Source of the DNA: Halomonas borealis
Lineage (GTDB): Bacteria > Pseudomonadota > Gammaproteobacteria > Pseudomonadales > Halomonadaceae
Length of the DNA: 64,000 nt
Direction of reading: 5' to 3'
Assembly: GCF_004798905.1 (NCBI RefSeq)
Contig: NZ_SDMO01000002.1
Coordinates: 186,001-250,000 of the forward strand
Of the stretch, positions 35,557 through 45,577 are shown piece by piece. The notes below the pieces were generated by a model. It was given only the letters and a program-made list of their open reading frames with translations. It did not search any database and was not told where the DNA came from. The translations under genes were made by a program, and so were the position numbers. Position 1 is the stretch's first letter; every line of letters begins with the position of its first letter.

Positions 35557-36791
35557 CAACTCCAGTGCATATGCTCCTGAATCAGCCCGGCCAGGGTCTC
35601 ACCGGCGTTATCCGCCGTGGTGTCCAGGCGCACGAGGTGGAAACGCTCCTCATCGGAAAAGGCTTCGAAGGCTGCCTGCTGATGCGATAACACCCCCAGC
35701 CCCTCCTCGGCCGTCACCCCCTGGCGCTCGGCCCGCTTGATGATGCGGCGCCTCAGGGTCGACTGATCCGCCTCGAAACTGACCAACAGCACCGGCAGCC
35801 CGCGGCTCTCGGCCTGATGCCGCAGCCAGTCGCGCTGTGCCTGAGTCAGGCAGGTGGCGTCGATACAGGCCGAGAGGCCCGCATCCAACAGACTGCCGGC
35901 GCACTGGGCCAGGCGGTGATAGGTGCGTTCGGTAGCCGCCTCACCGAAGATATCCACAGAGTCATCGGCCTTCACCCCTTGTGGAGAAAGGCCGTGCAGG
36001 CGCCGACGCTCGGCAGAGGAGCCCACGCGCACGGCACCCAGCCGCGTGATCAGGTTGCGGGTGAAACGGCTTTTGCCGCTGCCCGAGACCCCGACGCCAA
36101 TCACCAACGGGGGGAAGCGGAACTCGGCATGGCGTTCCGCCAGCGCCAGGTATCGCCGGCAGGCGCCCATGGTCTCCGCCCGCAGTGCCGGGCGTTCGGC
36201 ATCGCCCTGGGCCGCTTCGAGACGCCGCAGGGCACGCCGTGCCCCGGCCAGACACTCCAGCACCCGGAACACCGACAGCAACCGCGCGGCCTGATAATCC
36301 CCGCTCAGCCGCAAGTAGTGATCCAGGGCCTTGTGCGCCAGCAGCCCCTCGTCGCGCACCTCGAGTCCTACCAGCAGCGAGGCCAGGTCTGCCACGGGGT
36401 CCTGGCAAACCCGCGCTCCGAGACCTTGCAGGTCTCGGTCGATGGCATTGGCCATCACCACTCGACCGTCGTCCAGCAGGCGACTGTCGCCATGCTCGCA
36501 GGCCCAGCTATGCGGCAAGCGCCGAGACTCGCGCGCCTCGAACACCGATACCAGACGCGCAAGATTCTCCTCCAGCCAGCGCTGCAGGGCATGCAGCCGC
36601 TGGCGGTCCTCATCGGCGACGATCAGCGACGCCAGGGCCTGCGCCTCGTCGGCGACCCGCTGATGCACGGCCTCCTGCAGGGAGCCACCGGCATCGGCCG
36701 CGTGATCGGCATGCCAGGCACTCAGGCCCTCGACCAGCGTCTCGAGGGTGACATCGCGAGTCGGACTTGCGGGGGCGTGTCGCTGATTCAT
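35556..36791 (-). CDS. P-loop ATPase/kinase-like protein (COG0645/COG2187 type)
   Basis: 411 residues. The N-terminal half (1-220) is helical with SWACEHGDSRLLDDGRVV and DYQAARLL, resembling the aminoglycoside-phosphotransferase-like half of COG2187 proteins. The C-terminal half is a nucleotide kinase with Walker A GVSGSGKS (234-241), followed by RVGSSAERRR and LSACIDATCLTQAQRDWLR. Widely annotated as AAA family ATPase; substrate unknown. It is separated from hemL by 34 nt on the same strand and could be co-transcribed with it. Confidence 0.75.
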   Translation of the reverse strand: MNQRHAPASPTRDVTLETLVEGLSAWHADHAADAGGSLQEAVHQRVADEAQALASLIVADEDRQRLHALQRWLEENLARLVSVFEARESRRLPHSWACEHGDSRLLDDGRVVMANAIDRDLQGLGARVCQDPVADLASLLVGLEVRDEGLLAHKALDHYLRLSGDYQAARLLSVFRVLECLAGARRALRRLEAAQGDAERPALRAETMGACRRYLALAERHAEFRFPPLVIGVGVSGSGKSRFTRNLITRLGAVRVGSSAERRRLHGLSPQGVKADDSVDIFGEAATERTYHRLAQCAGSLLDAGLSACIDATCLTQAQRDWLRHQAESRGLPVLLVSFEADQSTLRRRIIKRAERQGVTAEEGLGVLSHQQAAFEAFSDEERFHLVRLDTTADNAGETLAGLIQEHMHWS

Positions 36792-36825
36792 TGTTAGTCT
36801 CCGTTCACGCGGTCATGTCGGGGCA

Positions 36826-38115
36826 TCAGGCCTGGCACATGGCGGCAAAGGCCACCTCGGCCGCGTCCAGGGTCTGCTGAATGTCCTCGGGAGCATGCGC
36901 GCTGGACATGAAGCCGGCCTCGAAGGCGGAGGGCGCCATGTAGACGCCCTGGTCGAGCATGGCGGCAAAGAAGCGGCGGAAGGCAGCGCCATCGCAGGCG
37001 GTGGCCTGGGCGAAGTTATCGACCCGGCTCTGCCCGGTGAAGAAGACGCCGAACATGCCGCCGGCCCGCTGGGTGATCATGTCGATGCCGGCCGCGTCGG
37101 CCCGCTCCTGCAGCCCGTGGCACAGGGTCTCGACGCGCTGGGCCAGGGCATCGTGGAAGCCGGGCGCCTGCAGTTTGGTGAGCAGGGCGATGCCCGCCGC
37201 CATGGCCAGCGGATTACCCGCCAGGGTACCGGCCTGATAGATGGGCCCCAGCGGCGAGATGTTCTCCATGATGCCGCGCCGCCCTCCGAAGGCGCCGACC
37301 GGCATGCCGCCGCCGACGATCTTGCCCAGGCAGGTCAGGTCGGGCTCGACACCATAGTGAGCCTGAGCGCCCCCCATGGCGACGCGGAAGCCGGTCATCA
37401 CCTCATCGAATATCAGTAAGCTCTCATAACGATCGCAGACCCGGCGCAAGGTCTCGAGGAAACCGGGCTGCGGGGGAATGCAGTTCATGTTGCCGGCCAC
37501 CGGCTCGACGATGATACAAGCCACCTGATCGCCGATTTCTTCGAAGCACTGCTCGACCGCGTCGGGGTCGTTGTAGGGCAGGGTCACGGTGTGCTCGGCC
37601 AGCGATGCCGGCACGCCCGGCGAGCTCGGCTCGCCATGGGTCAGGGCGCCAGATCCCGCCTTGACCAGTAGCGAGTCGGAGTGGCCGTGGTAGTTGCCCT
37701 CGAACTTGACGATCTTGTCACGCCCGGTATAGCCGCGCGCCAGGCGAATCGCCGACATGGTGGCCTCGGTGCCGGAGTTGACCATGCGCACCATCTCGAT
37801 GCTGGGGATCATCTCGCAGATCAGGTCGGCCATGGTGGTCTCGATGGCCGTGGGCGTGCCGAAGGAAAGCCCGTTGTCGAGCCGCTCGCGTACCGCACCG
37901 AGCACCTCGGGATCGGCATGGCCGGTGATCATCGGTCCCCAGGAGCCGACGTAATCCACATAGCGCTGGCCCTCGACATCGAACAGGTAGGCACCCTGCG
38001 CCCGTTCCATGAACACCGGCGGACGCTCCAGGCCCTTGAAGGCACGCACCGGCGAATTGACGCCTCCGGGAATACGGCGGCAAGCCTGTTCGAAGAGCTG
38101 GGCGGATGTGGTCAT
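36826..38115 (-). CDS. hemL: Glutamate-1-semialdehyde 2,1-aminomutase
   Basis: PLP enzyme converting glutamate-1-semialdehyde to 5-aminolevulinate in C5-pathway tetrapyrrole synthesis. 429 residues; [13 protein letters not shown] at the start, [17 protein letters not shown] for phosphate binding, FDEVMTGFR with the pyridine-contacting Asp, and [17 protein letters not shown] with the PLP lysine at position 265, the same number as in E. coli. hemJ lies in the next operon upstream and hemW is also in the window. A perfect DnaA box sits 70 nt upstream of its start. Confidence 0.97.
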   Translation of the reverse strand: MTTSAQLFEQACRRIPGGVNSPVRAFKGLERPPVFMERAQGAYLFDVEGQRYVDYVGSWGPMITGHADPEVLGAVRERLDNGLSFGTPTAIETTMADLICEMIPSIEMVRMVNSGTEATMSAIRLARGYTGRDKIVKFEGNYHGHSDSLLVKAGSGALTHGEPSSPGVPASLAEHTVTLPYNDPDAVEQCFEEIGDQVACIIVEPVAGNMNCIPPQPGFLETLRRVCDRYESLLIFDEVMTGFRVAMGGAQAHYGVEPDLTCLGKIVGGGMPVGAFGGRRGIMENISPLGPIYQAGTLAGNPLAMAAGIALLTKLQAPGFHDALAQRVETLCHGLQERADAAGIDMITQRAGGMFGVFFTGQSRVDNFAQATACDGAAFRRFFAAMLDQGVYMAPSAFEAGFMSSAHAPEDIQQTLDAAEVAFAAMCQA

Positions 38116-38184
38116 GTCAACCTCATTTGCTGTTGAAAGTAAGCGTCGTATCGTGCTGCAGCCGCGCTACCACGGCCTTCGGCT

Positions 38185-38193
38185 TGTGGATAA
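38185..38193 (-). promoter_or_regulatory. Perfect DnaA box upstream of hemL
   Basis: TGTGGATAA (reverse of TTATCCACA), in the 196-nt spacer between thiD and hemL; it could place hemL under DnaA influence. Confidence 0.45.
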
Positions 38194-38304
38194 TTCTCTG
38201 GACAATCTCTTGGCTAGCGGTGATCACACGGTGAATATCGCCCAATATCATCCAAGTTGTCCCCGATATAACCATTTTCGATGCTGCGGCCAGGGATGAC
38301 CAGC

Positions 38305-38322
38305 CCGATGCCTAGGCATCGG
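38305..38322. repeat. 18-nt perfect palindrome overlapping the thiD stop
   Basis: CCGATGCCTAGGCATCGG; contains the thiD TAG stop (complement at 38312-38314). No T-run, so not a classical terminator. Confidence 0.6.
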
Positions 38323-39166
38323 ACTCGAAACGCGGGGCTGGCAACCGCCACAGGCGCCTGGGCAGCCACTGTCCACCGGCTTCGCTAGCCGCGTCCGGTC
38401 GCCATCCATGAGCCAACGTCTGCCAGGTATAGGCCTGCGCCTGCTCGCAGGCCGTCACCAACGATTCCCCCTGCGCCAGCCGCGCGGCCAGCGCCGAAGC
38501 CAGGGTGCAGCCGGAGCCATGGAAGCTGCCAGCCAACCGCGGCCAGTGCCACTGGCGGTCGCCGTCGGGCATATGCAGGGTGTGCATGACCCGTTCCTCC
38601 GGCACCCGGGCCTCGGGCTCATCGGTGCCGGTGATCAGCACCGCCTGACAGCCCAGATGCATCAGTTCGACGACCCGTTCGGTGTCGTCCCGACAGGCCG
38701 GGCCGGCCAGGCGAGCCAGCTCACGGCGGTTGGGCGTCAGGATATCCACGAGGGGCAGCAGCCGCCGACGGAAGGCTTCGACCAGTGTCGGTGTGGACAA
38801 CTCCTTTCCGCCTCCGGCCTTGAGCACCGGATCGGCCACCACCGGCACCCCGGGGCGCCGGCGCAGGATCTCCACCACCGCGTCGAGGGCTTCCTCGGAG
38901 GCCAGCAGGCCGATCTTGATGGCGGCGATCTCCATATCCACCAGCGCCGCGGCGGCCTCGCGTATCAGTTCGGCCTCCACCGGCCGCACGCCAGCGACGT
39001 CGCGGCAGTTCTGCACCGTCAGCGCCGTCGGTATGCTCAGGGCCCAGCCGCCACAGGCGGCCACCGCCTCGCTGTCGGCCACCAGGCCGGCACCACCGGT
39101 CGGATCGTGGCCGGCCAGCACCAGCACGCCAGGCAGGTGGGGATGGGTCGTCGCGTCGTCGATCAT
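38312..39166 (-). CDS. thiD: Hydroxymethylpyrimidine/phosphomethylpyrimidine kinase
   Basis: Ribokinase-family enzyme making HMP diphosphate for thiamine synthesis. 284 residues with VLVLAGHDPTGGAGLVADSE at the N-terminus, ALTVQNCRDV, MEIAAIKIGLLAS, VVADPVLKAGGG, DILTPNRREL and the catalytic SFHGSGCTLASALAA. It starts in an ATGA overlap with the hemJ stop, so the two are coupled. No TPP riboswitch was seen upstream of the operon. Length is slightly above the ~266 of E. coli because of the N- and C-terminal tails. Confidence 0.93.
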   Translation of the reverse strand: MIDDATTHPHLPGVLVLAGHDPTGGAGLVADSEAVAACGGWALSIPTALTVQNCRDVAGVRPVEAELIREAAAALVDMEIAAIKIGLLASEEALDAVVEILRRRPGVPVVADPVLKAGGGKELSTPTLVEAFRRRLLPLVDILTPNRRELARLAGPACRDDTERVVELMHLGCQAVLITGTDEPEARVPEERVMHTLHMPDGDRQWHWPRLAGSFHGSGCTLASALAARLAQGESLVTACEQAQAYTWQTLAHGWRPDAASEAGGQWLPRRLWRLPAPRFESDA

Positions 39167-39597
39167 CAGAATGGTTTCAACACGGCGAGCGCGACGATCG
39201 CCAACAGGGCAATCACCGGCAACTCGTTGAAGATCCGGAAGTAGCGGTGGCTACGGGTGCAGCGCCCATCGGCGAACTGCTTGAGATAGATCAGGCACAC
39301 ATGGTGATAGGCCACCAGTGCCGCCACCAGGGTCAGCTTGGCATGCATCCAGCCCTGAGACATCCAGCCGGGATTCAGCGCCAGCAGTCCACCGCCGAAC
39401 ACCAGTACGGCGATCATCGAGGGCATCATGATGCCGCGATAGAGCTTGCGCTCCATGACCTTGAAGGTGTCGATGGCCTGTGCCTCACCGCGGTCCCGGG
39501 CCATGGCGTGGTAGACGTAGAGGCGCGGCAGGTAGAAGAGGGCGGCGAACCAGGTCACCATGGCGACCAGGTGCAAGGCCTTGATCCAGAGATACAT
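39166..39597 (-). CDS. hemJ: Protoporphyrinogen IX oxidase HemJ
   Basis: Small membrane protein (143 residues, four predicted membrane segments) that oxidises protoporphyrinogen IX in bacteria lacking HemG/HemY. WIKALHLVAMVTWFAALFYL, the first segment, holds the conserved His; RLYVYHA, WMHAKLTLVAALVAYHH and the final segment follow. Formerly UPF0093/CopD-like. It overlaps thiD (ATGA) and is 8 nt downstream of the CLC gene, so clc-hemJ-thiD form one minus operon. Confidence 0.9.
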   Translation of the reverse strand: MYLWIKALHLVAMVTWFAALFYLPRLYVYHAMARDRGEAQAIDTFKVMERKLYRGIMMPSMIAVLVFGGGLLALNPGWMSQGWMHAKLTLVAALVAYHHVCLIYLKQFADGRCTRSHRYFRIFNELPVIALLAIVALAVLKPF

Positions 39598-39605
39598 GTC
39601 GACTC

Positions 39606-41381
39606 CTAGCCAGGGGGGGCATCGCTGTAACGATAGTAACGCTCGACGGCGTCGCGGGTGATGATACCGGAAATTCGTTTCTGCTTCGGCCGATGGCCGT
39701 GCTCGACGTAGAGGGCGTCGGCATGCTTGGTATTGAGCCGCGAGAAGGCCTCGGAGAGCGTCGCCTGCAGGTGGATCGGCGCCAGATCGAGGCGCTGGCC
39801 GGGGATCTCCAGCAGGTCTAGGCGCCCGTCCTTGTCGATCAGCTTGTCGCTCTCATCGTGTTCGAGCATCCAGCGCGCCAGGTCCGCCGCCTTCAGCGCC
39901 AGGGTCGGCTTGGCATCGCTAGAACGCTCGATCAGGATCCACACCGGCTTGGACTCGAGCATCACCCCGGCCTGCTCGAGGGTCACCCGGCGCCGCGTGC
40001 GCACCAGCTCGCGCTCCATCACCGCCGGTACAGAGACCCGGTTGAGCGCCTGCATCAGCGGCTGCTGCAGAGGATGCAGGCCGTGCCGCGTCACACTGAT
40101 GAAGAACCCATCGCAGCCGCACAGCTGACGCGACGTCAGCCCCGCCACGACCACCGCCAGCATGCCAGGCAGGATCAGGTGGGGGTTATGCGTCAGCTCC
40201 AGCAGCGCCATCAACGCCGCCAGCGGCGCCTGCAACACCGCCCCCATCATCGCGGCCATGCCCAGCATGGCGTAGACGGCTGGCCCGGCGGCGAGCTCGG
40301 GCATCAGCTGAGCGCCGAGCAGGCCGAACAGGGCCCCGGCCGCACCACCGGCGACCAGTATCGGGCCGATGATACTCACCGGAATCCCGCAGGCCACCGT
40401 GAAGGCGGTCAGCAGCAGCTTGCCGATGGCCACCGCCAGCAGCACATCGAGGCTCAACGAACCCCCGATGGTCAGCCCCAGGGTGTCATAGCCCATACCC
40501 TGAACCTGGGGGTACCACCAGGCCGCCGCCCCCACCAGCACACCGGCCAGGGCGCAGCGCGCCGCGAACGGCACGCGCTTGAGGCGCGGGCCGGCACGAG
40601 CCACCCGCACGAAGGCACCGGCCAGCAGGCCGATGCCCAGCGCGCTGAGCACGATCCAAGGCAGGTTGAACAACGAGCCCAGGGCGATGCCGGTGCCCTC
40701 GAAGGGCAGCTCGAAGCCGAATACCGCCTGGGACACCACGGCCCCCATCGTCGAGGCCAGGATCACCGGCATGAAGCCGATGATGGTGTACTCCATCATC
40801 ACCACCTCCATGGCGAAGATGACACCGGCCACCGGGGTATGGAAAGACGCCGAGATACCTGCCGCGGTACCACAGGCCACCAGTACGCGCAGGCTATTGT
40901 GGGGCAGGCGTAGGCGTTGACCGAGCCCGCTGCAGGCCGCGGCCCCCAGGTGAATGGCGGGGCCCTCACGGCCCGCGGAGAGCCCGCCCAGCACCGAGAT
41001 CAGCCCGACCCACCACTGGGTGAACCAGTTGCGCATCGGGAAACGGCCCTGATGATAGGTCAGCCGTTCGATCACGTGGGCGACGCCGATCTGTCGCCCG
41101 GCGGGGCGCAGCCACCACAGCCAGGCCCCGATCAGCGTCACCGCCAGCAGCGGCAACAATGCCCGCGGCACCGGCGCCATCGCTTCGAAGTTCTCGGGGT
41201 CGTCACCGGGCAAGAAGGCCATCGCGCCCAGCAAGAGCAGCAGGCGGAACACCACCATCAGGCCGCCGGTAATCAGCCCCGATACCAGGCCCAGCACGCA
41301 TAACTGAGGCAGGGCATCCACACTGGCCAGACGATGGCGGAAGCGTTCCAGAGTAAAGCGGGATAACGAAAGACGCGGCAA
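39606..41381 (-). CDS. CLC-family chloride channel/transporter with CBS domains
   Basis: 591 residues: a CLC membrane domain (about 20-430) with GGLSAGREGPAIHLG, whose gating Glu is present, and the GISASFHTPVAGVIFAMEV and VACGIPVSIIGPILVAGGAAG helices. A cytoplasmic C-terminal part (about 440-580) is compatible with paired CBS domains. The gating Glu favours a channel or Cl-/H+ antiporter; sequence alone does not separate these. In a halotolerant host it may help chloride homeostasis. Divergent from argC across a 221-nt spacer. Confidence 0.88.
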   Translation of the reverse strand: MPRLSLSRFTLERFRHRLASVDALPQLCVLGLVSGLITGGLMVVFRLLLLLGAMAFLPGDDPENFEAMAPVPRALLPLLAVTLIGAWLWWLRPAGRQIGVAHVIERLTYHQGRFPMRNWFTQWWVGLISVLGGLSAGREGPAIHLGAAACSGLGQRLRLPHNSLRVLVACGTAAGISASFHTPVAGVIFAMEVVMMEYTIIGFMPVILASTMGAVVSQAVFGFELPFEGTGIALGSLFNLPWIVLSALGIGLLAGAFVRVARAGPRLKRVPFAARCALAGVLVGAAAWWYPQVQGMGYDTLGLTIGGSLSLDVLLAVAIGKLLLTAFTVACGIPVSIIGPILVAGGAAGALFGLLGAQLMPELAAGPAVYAMLGMAAMMGAVLQAPLAALMALLELTHNPHLILPGMLAVVVAGLTSRQLCGCDGFFISVTRHGLHPLQQPLMQALNRVSVPAVMERELVRTRRRVTLEQAGVMLESKPVWILIERSSDAKPTLALKAADLARWMLEHDESDKLIDKDGRLDLLEIPGQRLDLAPIHLQATLSEAFSRLNTKHADALYVEHGHRPKQKRISGIITRDAVERYYRYSDAPPG

Positions 41382-41602
41382 GATGACCTTCCTGTTCGAT
41401 GCGACTCCCCGCTGACCCGAACCTCGCCGGGGCTGTCACCGAACCAGCCCGAACGCCAGGACATTCGAGCGCGACGCCTCACTCGAACTCCGTGCTGTTC
41501 GCGACCAGCGGCCGCCCCAACAGGCTCCTAGGTGGGAGTCCTCTCTCTTGTGTATCATATCCGGAGACACAGGTCCCAGCGTTCACCAGTGAGGAGCCCA
41601 TC

Positions 41603-42637
41603 GTGATCAAGGTTGGAATCGTCGGCGGCACCGGTTATACCGGCGTCGAACTGCTCAGGCTGCTGGCCCGCCACCCGCAGGTGGAGGTCGAGGTCATCAC
41701 CTCACGTAGCGAAGCCGGGCTCGGGGTCAGCGAGCTTTATCCCAACCTGCGCGGCCACTATGACGGGCTACGCTTCAGCGAGCCCGATCCGGCCCGCTTG
41801 GCGGCCTGCGATGCGGTGTTCTTCGCCACGCCCCATGGCGTGGCCCACGCCCTGGCCGGGGAACTACTCGCGCTGGGCACCCGGGTGATCGACCTGTCGG
41901 CCGATTTCCGCCTGCGCGACGCCGACGAGTGGGCGGCCTGGTACGGCCAGCCCCACGGCGCGCCCGAGCTGCTCGAGCAAGCCGTCTACGGCCTGCCGGA
42001 GGTCAACGCCGAGCGTATCCGCCAGGCGCGCCTGATCGCCGTGCCCGGCTGCTATCCCACCGCCGTGCAGCTCGGGCTGCTGCCGCTGCTGGAGGCCGGG
42101 CTGATCGACGTCGAGCGGGTGATCGCCGACTGCAAGTCCGGCGTGACCGGCGCCGGCCGCGGGGCCAAGGTGGCGTCGCTGATGGCCGAAGCCAGCGAAT
42201 CGATGAAGGCCTACGGCGCCTCGGGGCACCGCCACCTGCCCGAAATCCGGCAGGGTCTGGGCGATGCCGCGGGTAGCCCGGTGGGGCTCACCTTCGTGCC
42301 CCACCTGACGCCGATGATCCGTGGCATCCATGCCACCCTCTACGGCCGGCTGACCGGCGACGCGGGCGATCTGCAGACGCTGTTCGAGCGGCGCTTCGCC
42401 GATGAGCCCTTCGTCGACGTCATGCCGGCAGGCAGCCATCCCGAGACACGCAGCGTCAAGGGCGCCAATGTCTGTCGCCTGGCCGTGCATCGCCCCGGCG
42501 ACGGCGACACCGTGGTGGTGCTGGCGGTGATCGATAACCTGGTCAAGGGCGCCTCCGGCCAGGCCGTGCATAACCTCAACCTGATGTTCGATCTCGATGA
42601 GTTCGCCGGCCTCGACGCCCCGGCGATGATGCCCTGA
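41603..42637 (+). CDS. argC: N-acetyl-gamma-glutamyl-phosphate reductase
   Basis: NADPH-dependent reduction of N-acetylglutamyl phosphate in arginine synthesis. 344 residues from a GTG start at 41603, which follows GAGGAG by six bases. [20 protein letters not shown] binds [14 protein letters not shown] and LSADFRL follow, and [17 protein letters not shown] carries the catalytic Cys. [11 protein letters not shown] provides the substrate His. TATCAT at 41553-41558 may be its -10. erpA lies 132 nt downstream with its own promoter. Confidence 0.95.
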   Translation: MIKVGIVGGTGYTGVELLRLLARHPQVEVEVITSRSEAGLGVSELYPNLRGHYDGLRFSEPDPARLAACDAVFFATPHGVAHALAGELLALGTRVIDLSADFRLRDADEWAAWYGQPHGAPELLEQAVYGLPEVNAERIRQARLIAVPGCYPTAVQLGLLPLLEAGLIDVERVIADCKSGVTGAGRGAKVASLMAEASESMKAYGASGHRHLPEIRQGLGDAAGSPVGLTFVPHLTPMIRGIHATLYGRLTGDAGDLQTLFERRFADEPFVDVMPAGSHPETRSVKGANVCRLAVHRPGDGDTVVVLAVIDNLVKGASGQAVHNLNLMFDLDEFAGLDAPAMMP

Positions 42638-42696
42638 CACCACCGCACCCGCGCGGAGGCCTGCCCCGGAATCGCTCCGAAAGGCCTCCTCAATAG

Positions 42697-42726
42697 TTGA
42701 CCCTTTTGCTAAGGGTTATGGATAAT
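42697..42726 (+). promoter_or_regulatory. Promoter of erpA with an IscR-like half-site
   Basis: TTGACC (42697-42702) and GATAAT (42721-42726) with an 18-nt spacer. ATAGTTGAC at 42694-42702 matches the left half of the type 1 IscR consensus (ATASYYGAC); the right half is poor. Confidence 0.5.
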
Positions 42727-42769
42727 CGTCGTCCTGTACGACATTCACCGATTCCCGGGGAGGTCACCC

Positions 42770-43123
42770 ATGAGCGGTGCCGCATCCTTCGTTCCCACCC
42801 CTCTGCTGCTCTCCGACAGCGCCCAGGCGCGGCTCCAGGGCCTCGGTGAAGCCGAGGGCAAGTCCGGCCTGACGCTTCGGGTCTACGTGACCGGCGGCGG
42901 CTGTTCCGGTTTCCAGTACGGTTTCGACCTCGCCGAAGAGGTCGCGGAAGACGATACCCTGATCGAGTTCGGTGAGGTGGCCCTGGTGGTCGACCCCCTC
43001 TCCTACCAGTATCTGGTAGGGTCCACCGTTGACTTCGAGGAAGGGCTGGCCGGCGCGCGTTTCCTGATCCAGAACCCCAACGCCACCACCACCTGCGGCT
43101 GCGGCGCCTCCTTCATGGTCTGA
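42770..43123 (+). CDS. erpA: Iron-sulfur cluster insertion protein ErpA
   Basis: A-type carrier delivering Fe-S clusters to apo-enzymes, including isoprenoid-pathway proteins. 117 residues with the three ligand cysteines: Cys45 in [14 protein letters not shown], and Cys109 and Cys111 in [12 protein letters not shown]. The N-terminal [12 protein letters not shown] and [17 protein letters not shown] are typical of ErpA. The candidate promoter upstream overlaps an IscR-like half-site, consistent with iron-sulfur control known in enterics. Confidence 0.95.
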   Translation: MSGAASFVPTPLLLSDSAQARLQGLGEAEGKSGLTLRVYVTGGGCSGFQYGFDLAEEVAEDDTLIEFGEVALVVDPLSYQYLVGSTVDFEEGLAGARFLIQNPNATTTCGCGASFMV

Positions 43124-43234
43124 CGCGATGCGTTGAAAGCGCCGCACCGCGTCACCTGCCGAGACTTGACGCTCTCACGACAACTCGCCATGGTTGATTA
43201 GGTACTTCATAACAATCACGCCATGGAGAGTCAC

Positions 43235-43996
43235 ATGAAGCGTCAACTGAAGGCGGTATCGCTGGCCTCTTGCGTTGCCCTCGGCCTTGCCAGCACGGCC
43301 CAAGCGCAGGACACGACCCTAGACGTCGTCACCGACCCGAGTTTCGTGCCGTTCGAAATGCTGGATCAGGAATCCGGCGAGATGGTCGGCTTCGACATGG
43401 ACATCATCCGCGAAGTCGCCGATCGTGCGGGGTTCGACTACAACCTGCGCACCATGGACTTCAACGGCATCATCCCCGCCATCCAGACCGGTAACGTCGA
43501 CATCGCCATCGCCGGCATCACCATCACCGATGAACGCGCCGAGATCGTCGACTTCTCCGCCCCCTACTACGACAGCGGGCTGCGCCTGCTGGTCGATGCC
43601 GACGACGACAGCATCCAGAGCATCGATGCCCTCGAGGGCCAGAAGGTCGGCACCAAGATCGGCTCCACCAGCTACGACTTCCTCCAGGAAAACCTGGGCG
43701 ACTCCGCCGACATCACGCCCTATCCGGGTTCCAGCGACATGTATATGGCGCTGCTGGGCGGCAGTGTCGATGCCGTCTTCTACGACGCTCCCAACGTCGG
43801 CTACTTCTCCCAGACCCAGGGTGAAGGCCGCGCCAAGGTCGTCGGCCCGCTCTACGAGGGCCAGCAATACGGTATCGCGCTGGTCAAGGGCAGCGAGTGG
43901 GTCGAGCCCGTCAACGAGGCCCTGGCGGCCATGAAAGAAGACGGTACCTACGACGAGATCCACAGCAAGTGGTTCGGCGGCTCCAGCGCCGAATGA
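43235..43996 (+). CDS. Periplasmic substrate-binding protein of a polar amino-acid ABC transporter
   Basis: 253 residues from ATG 43235 (an ATG at 43223 lacks a better site; GGAGAG lies between). The signal peptide [20 protein letters not shown] is cleaved after TAQA. The family 3 binding-protein fold has [40 protein letters not shown] and the hinge region [13 protein letters not shown]. GlnH/HisJ-like; glutamine or a related polar amino acid is likely but not provable here. It is the first gene of a three-gene transporter operon. Confidence 0.88.
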   Translation: MKRQLKAVSLASCVALGLASTAQAQDTTLDVVTDPSFVPFEMLDQESGEMVGFDMDIIREVADRAGFDYNLRTMDFNGIIPAIQTGNVDIAIAGITITDERAEIVDFSAPYYDSGLRLLVDADDDSIQSIDALEGQKVGTKIGSTSYDFLQENLGDSADITPYPGSSDMYMALLGGSVDAVFYDAPNVGYFSQTQGEGRAKVVGPLYEGQQYGIALVKGSEWVEPVNEALAAMKEDGTYDEIHSKWFGGSSAE

Positions 43997-44012
43997 CCCT
44001 CGCGCGAGGCTG

Positions 44013-44044
44013 AACGGGGTCGGGTCGATTGGCCCGGCCCCGTT
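44013..44044 (+). terminator. Attenuating hairpin between binding-protein and permease genes
   Basis: Stem AACGGGGTCGGG / CCCGGCCCCGTT with an 8-nt loop, followed only by GTGTTA. Such hairpins raise the level of binding protein relative to the membrane components. Confidence 0.65.
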
Positions 44045-44094
44045 GTGTTACGTCGCGGCTCACCTCCCTCCTATGCATCCCCACGGAGCCCCTT

Positions 44095-44766
44095 GTGGAC
44101 GTCACTTTTCAATTCGACTGGCAGGCGGCTTTCGCCTCCATTCCCCATCTGCTGACGGGGATTCCCTATACCCTGCTGATCTCCTTCTCCGGGCTGGCCA
44201 TCGGCTTTTTCATCGGCATCTTCTTCGGCCTGCTGCGTATCAGTCCCACGCGCTGGCTGAAATGGCCCGCCGTGGCCTACATCGAGATCTTCCGCGGCAC
44301 CCCGGTCCTCGTGCAGGTGCTGTTCATCTTCTATGGCCTGCCGCAGCTGCTCGGCGGCCCCATCAATGCCCTGGTCGCCGGCATCGCCGCGATCGCCGTC
44401 AACTCCGGCGCCTATATCTCGGAGATCGTCCGCGGTGGCGTGCAATCCATCGAGCGTGGCCAGCGCGAGGCGGGCCTGTCACTGGGCCTGTCACGACACC
44501 AGACCTTCCGCTACATCATCTGGCCTCAAGCCCTGCGCCGCATGATCCCGTCGCTCGGTAACCAGGGGATCATCAGCATCAAGGACACCTCGCTGTTCTC
44601 GGTGATCGGCGTCGGCGAGCTGGTCCGCCAGGGCCAGGTCTATATCGCCACCACCTTCAATGCCCTCGAGGTCTACCTGATGGTCGCCATGCTCTACCTG
44701 GTGGTCACCCTCTCGCTGTCGGTGGCATTGCGCCTGCTGGAGCGCCAGGGCCTGGTCGGACAATAA
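44095..44766 (+). CDS. Polar amino-acid ABC transporter permease
   Basis: 223 residues from a GTG at 44095 with GGAG seven bases upstream; an upstream ATG at 44029 would start in the attenuator region. HisMQ/GlnP family: LLTGIPYTLLISFSGLAIGF, FRGTPVLVQVLFIFYGLP, and the cytoplasmic EAA loop GQREAGLSLGLSRHQTFRYI that docks with the ATPase. About five membrane segments. It lies between the binding protein and ATPase genes. Confidence 0.9.
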   Translation: MDVTFQFDWQAAFASIPHLLTGIPYTLLISFSGLAIGFFIGIFFGLLRISPTRWLKWPAVAYIEIFRGTPVLVQVLFIFYGLPQLLGGPINALVAGIAAIAVNSGAYISEIVRGGVQSIERGQREAGLSLGLSRHQTFRYIIWPQALRRMIPSLGNQGIISIKDTSLFSVIGVGELVRQGQVYIATTFNALEVYLMVAMLYLVVTLSLSVALRLLERQGLVGQ

Positions 44767-44778
44767 GGAATGCACGAG

Positions 44779-45552
44779 ATGACTCAACAGACGTCACAAC
44801 CCGGCGGCGAGCCCATCGTGCGCCTGAACAAGCTCAACAAGTCCTTCGGGACCCTGCACGTGCTCAAGGACATCGACCTTGAGGTCACCCCCGGCGAAGT
44901 GGTGGTGATCATCGGCGCCAGCGGTTCCGGCAAGTCGACGCTGATCCGCTGCATCAATGGCCTGGAAGAGTTCCAGCAAGGCGAGCTCGAGGTAGATGGC
45001 AACCCCCTTAAACCTCACGGAAAGGCCACCAGGGCGCTACAGAAGATCCGTACCGAGGTCGGCATGGTCTTCCAGCAGTTCAATCTGTTCCCCCACCTGA
45101 GCGTGCGCGACAACGTGACCCTGGCGCCCATCAAGGTGCGCAATCTATCCCGCCAGAAAGCCACCGAGGCGGCCGAACGCCTGCTCGAACGCGTGGGCAT
45201 CAGCGACCAGGCCGAAAAGCTGCCTACCCAGCTTTCCGGCGGCCAGCAGCAGCGTGTGGCACTGGCCCGAGCACTGGCCATGGAACCCCGACTGATGCTG
45301 TTCGACGAGCCGACGTCGGCGCTGGACCCGGAGATGATCGGCGAGGTGCTGGATGCCATGCGCGAGCTCGCCAACGAGGGCATGACCATGCTGATCGTCA
45401 CCCATGAGATGGGCTTCGCCCGCGAGGTCGCCGATCGAGTGATCTTCATTCACAAGGGTGAGATCGCCGAGGAAGGACCGCCGAAGACGATCTTCGATGC
45501 CCCCCAGGCCGAGCCGACTCGTCACTTCCTGTCGCGGGTACTCAAGCACTGA
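44779..45552 (+). CDS. Polar amino-acid ABC transporter ATP-binding protein
   Basis: 257 residues from ATG 44779; AAGGA lies nine bases upstream, while the in-frame ATG at 44770 touches it. Walker [11 protein letters not shown]-loop [15 protein letters not shown], signature [16 protein letters not shown], Walker [15 protein letters not shown] and switch His THEMGF are all intact. GlnQ/HisP type. A strong terminator follows at 45578. Confidence 0.93.
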   Translation: MTQQTSQPGGEPIVRLNKLNKSFGTLHVLKDIDLEVTPGEVVVIIGASGSGKSTLIRCINGLEEFQQGELEVDGNPLKPHGKATRALQKIRTEVGMVFQQFNLFPHLSVRDNVTLAPIKVRNLSRQKATEAAERLLERVGISDQAEKLPTQLSGGQQQRVALARALAMEPRLMLFDEPTSALDPEMIGEVLDAMRELANEGMTMLIVTHEMGFAREVADRVIFIHKGEIAEEGPPKTIFDAPQAEPTRHFLSRVLKH

Positions 45553-45577
45553 TAGCGACGATTTTTCTCGCTGTACC

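Noticed and set aside
35477-35740. Plus-strand 87-codon frame at the end of the P-loop gene
   Set aside because: It overlaps the terminator and the antisense of a real gene, with no supporting features.
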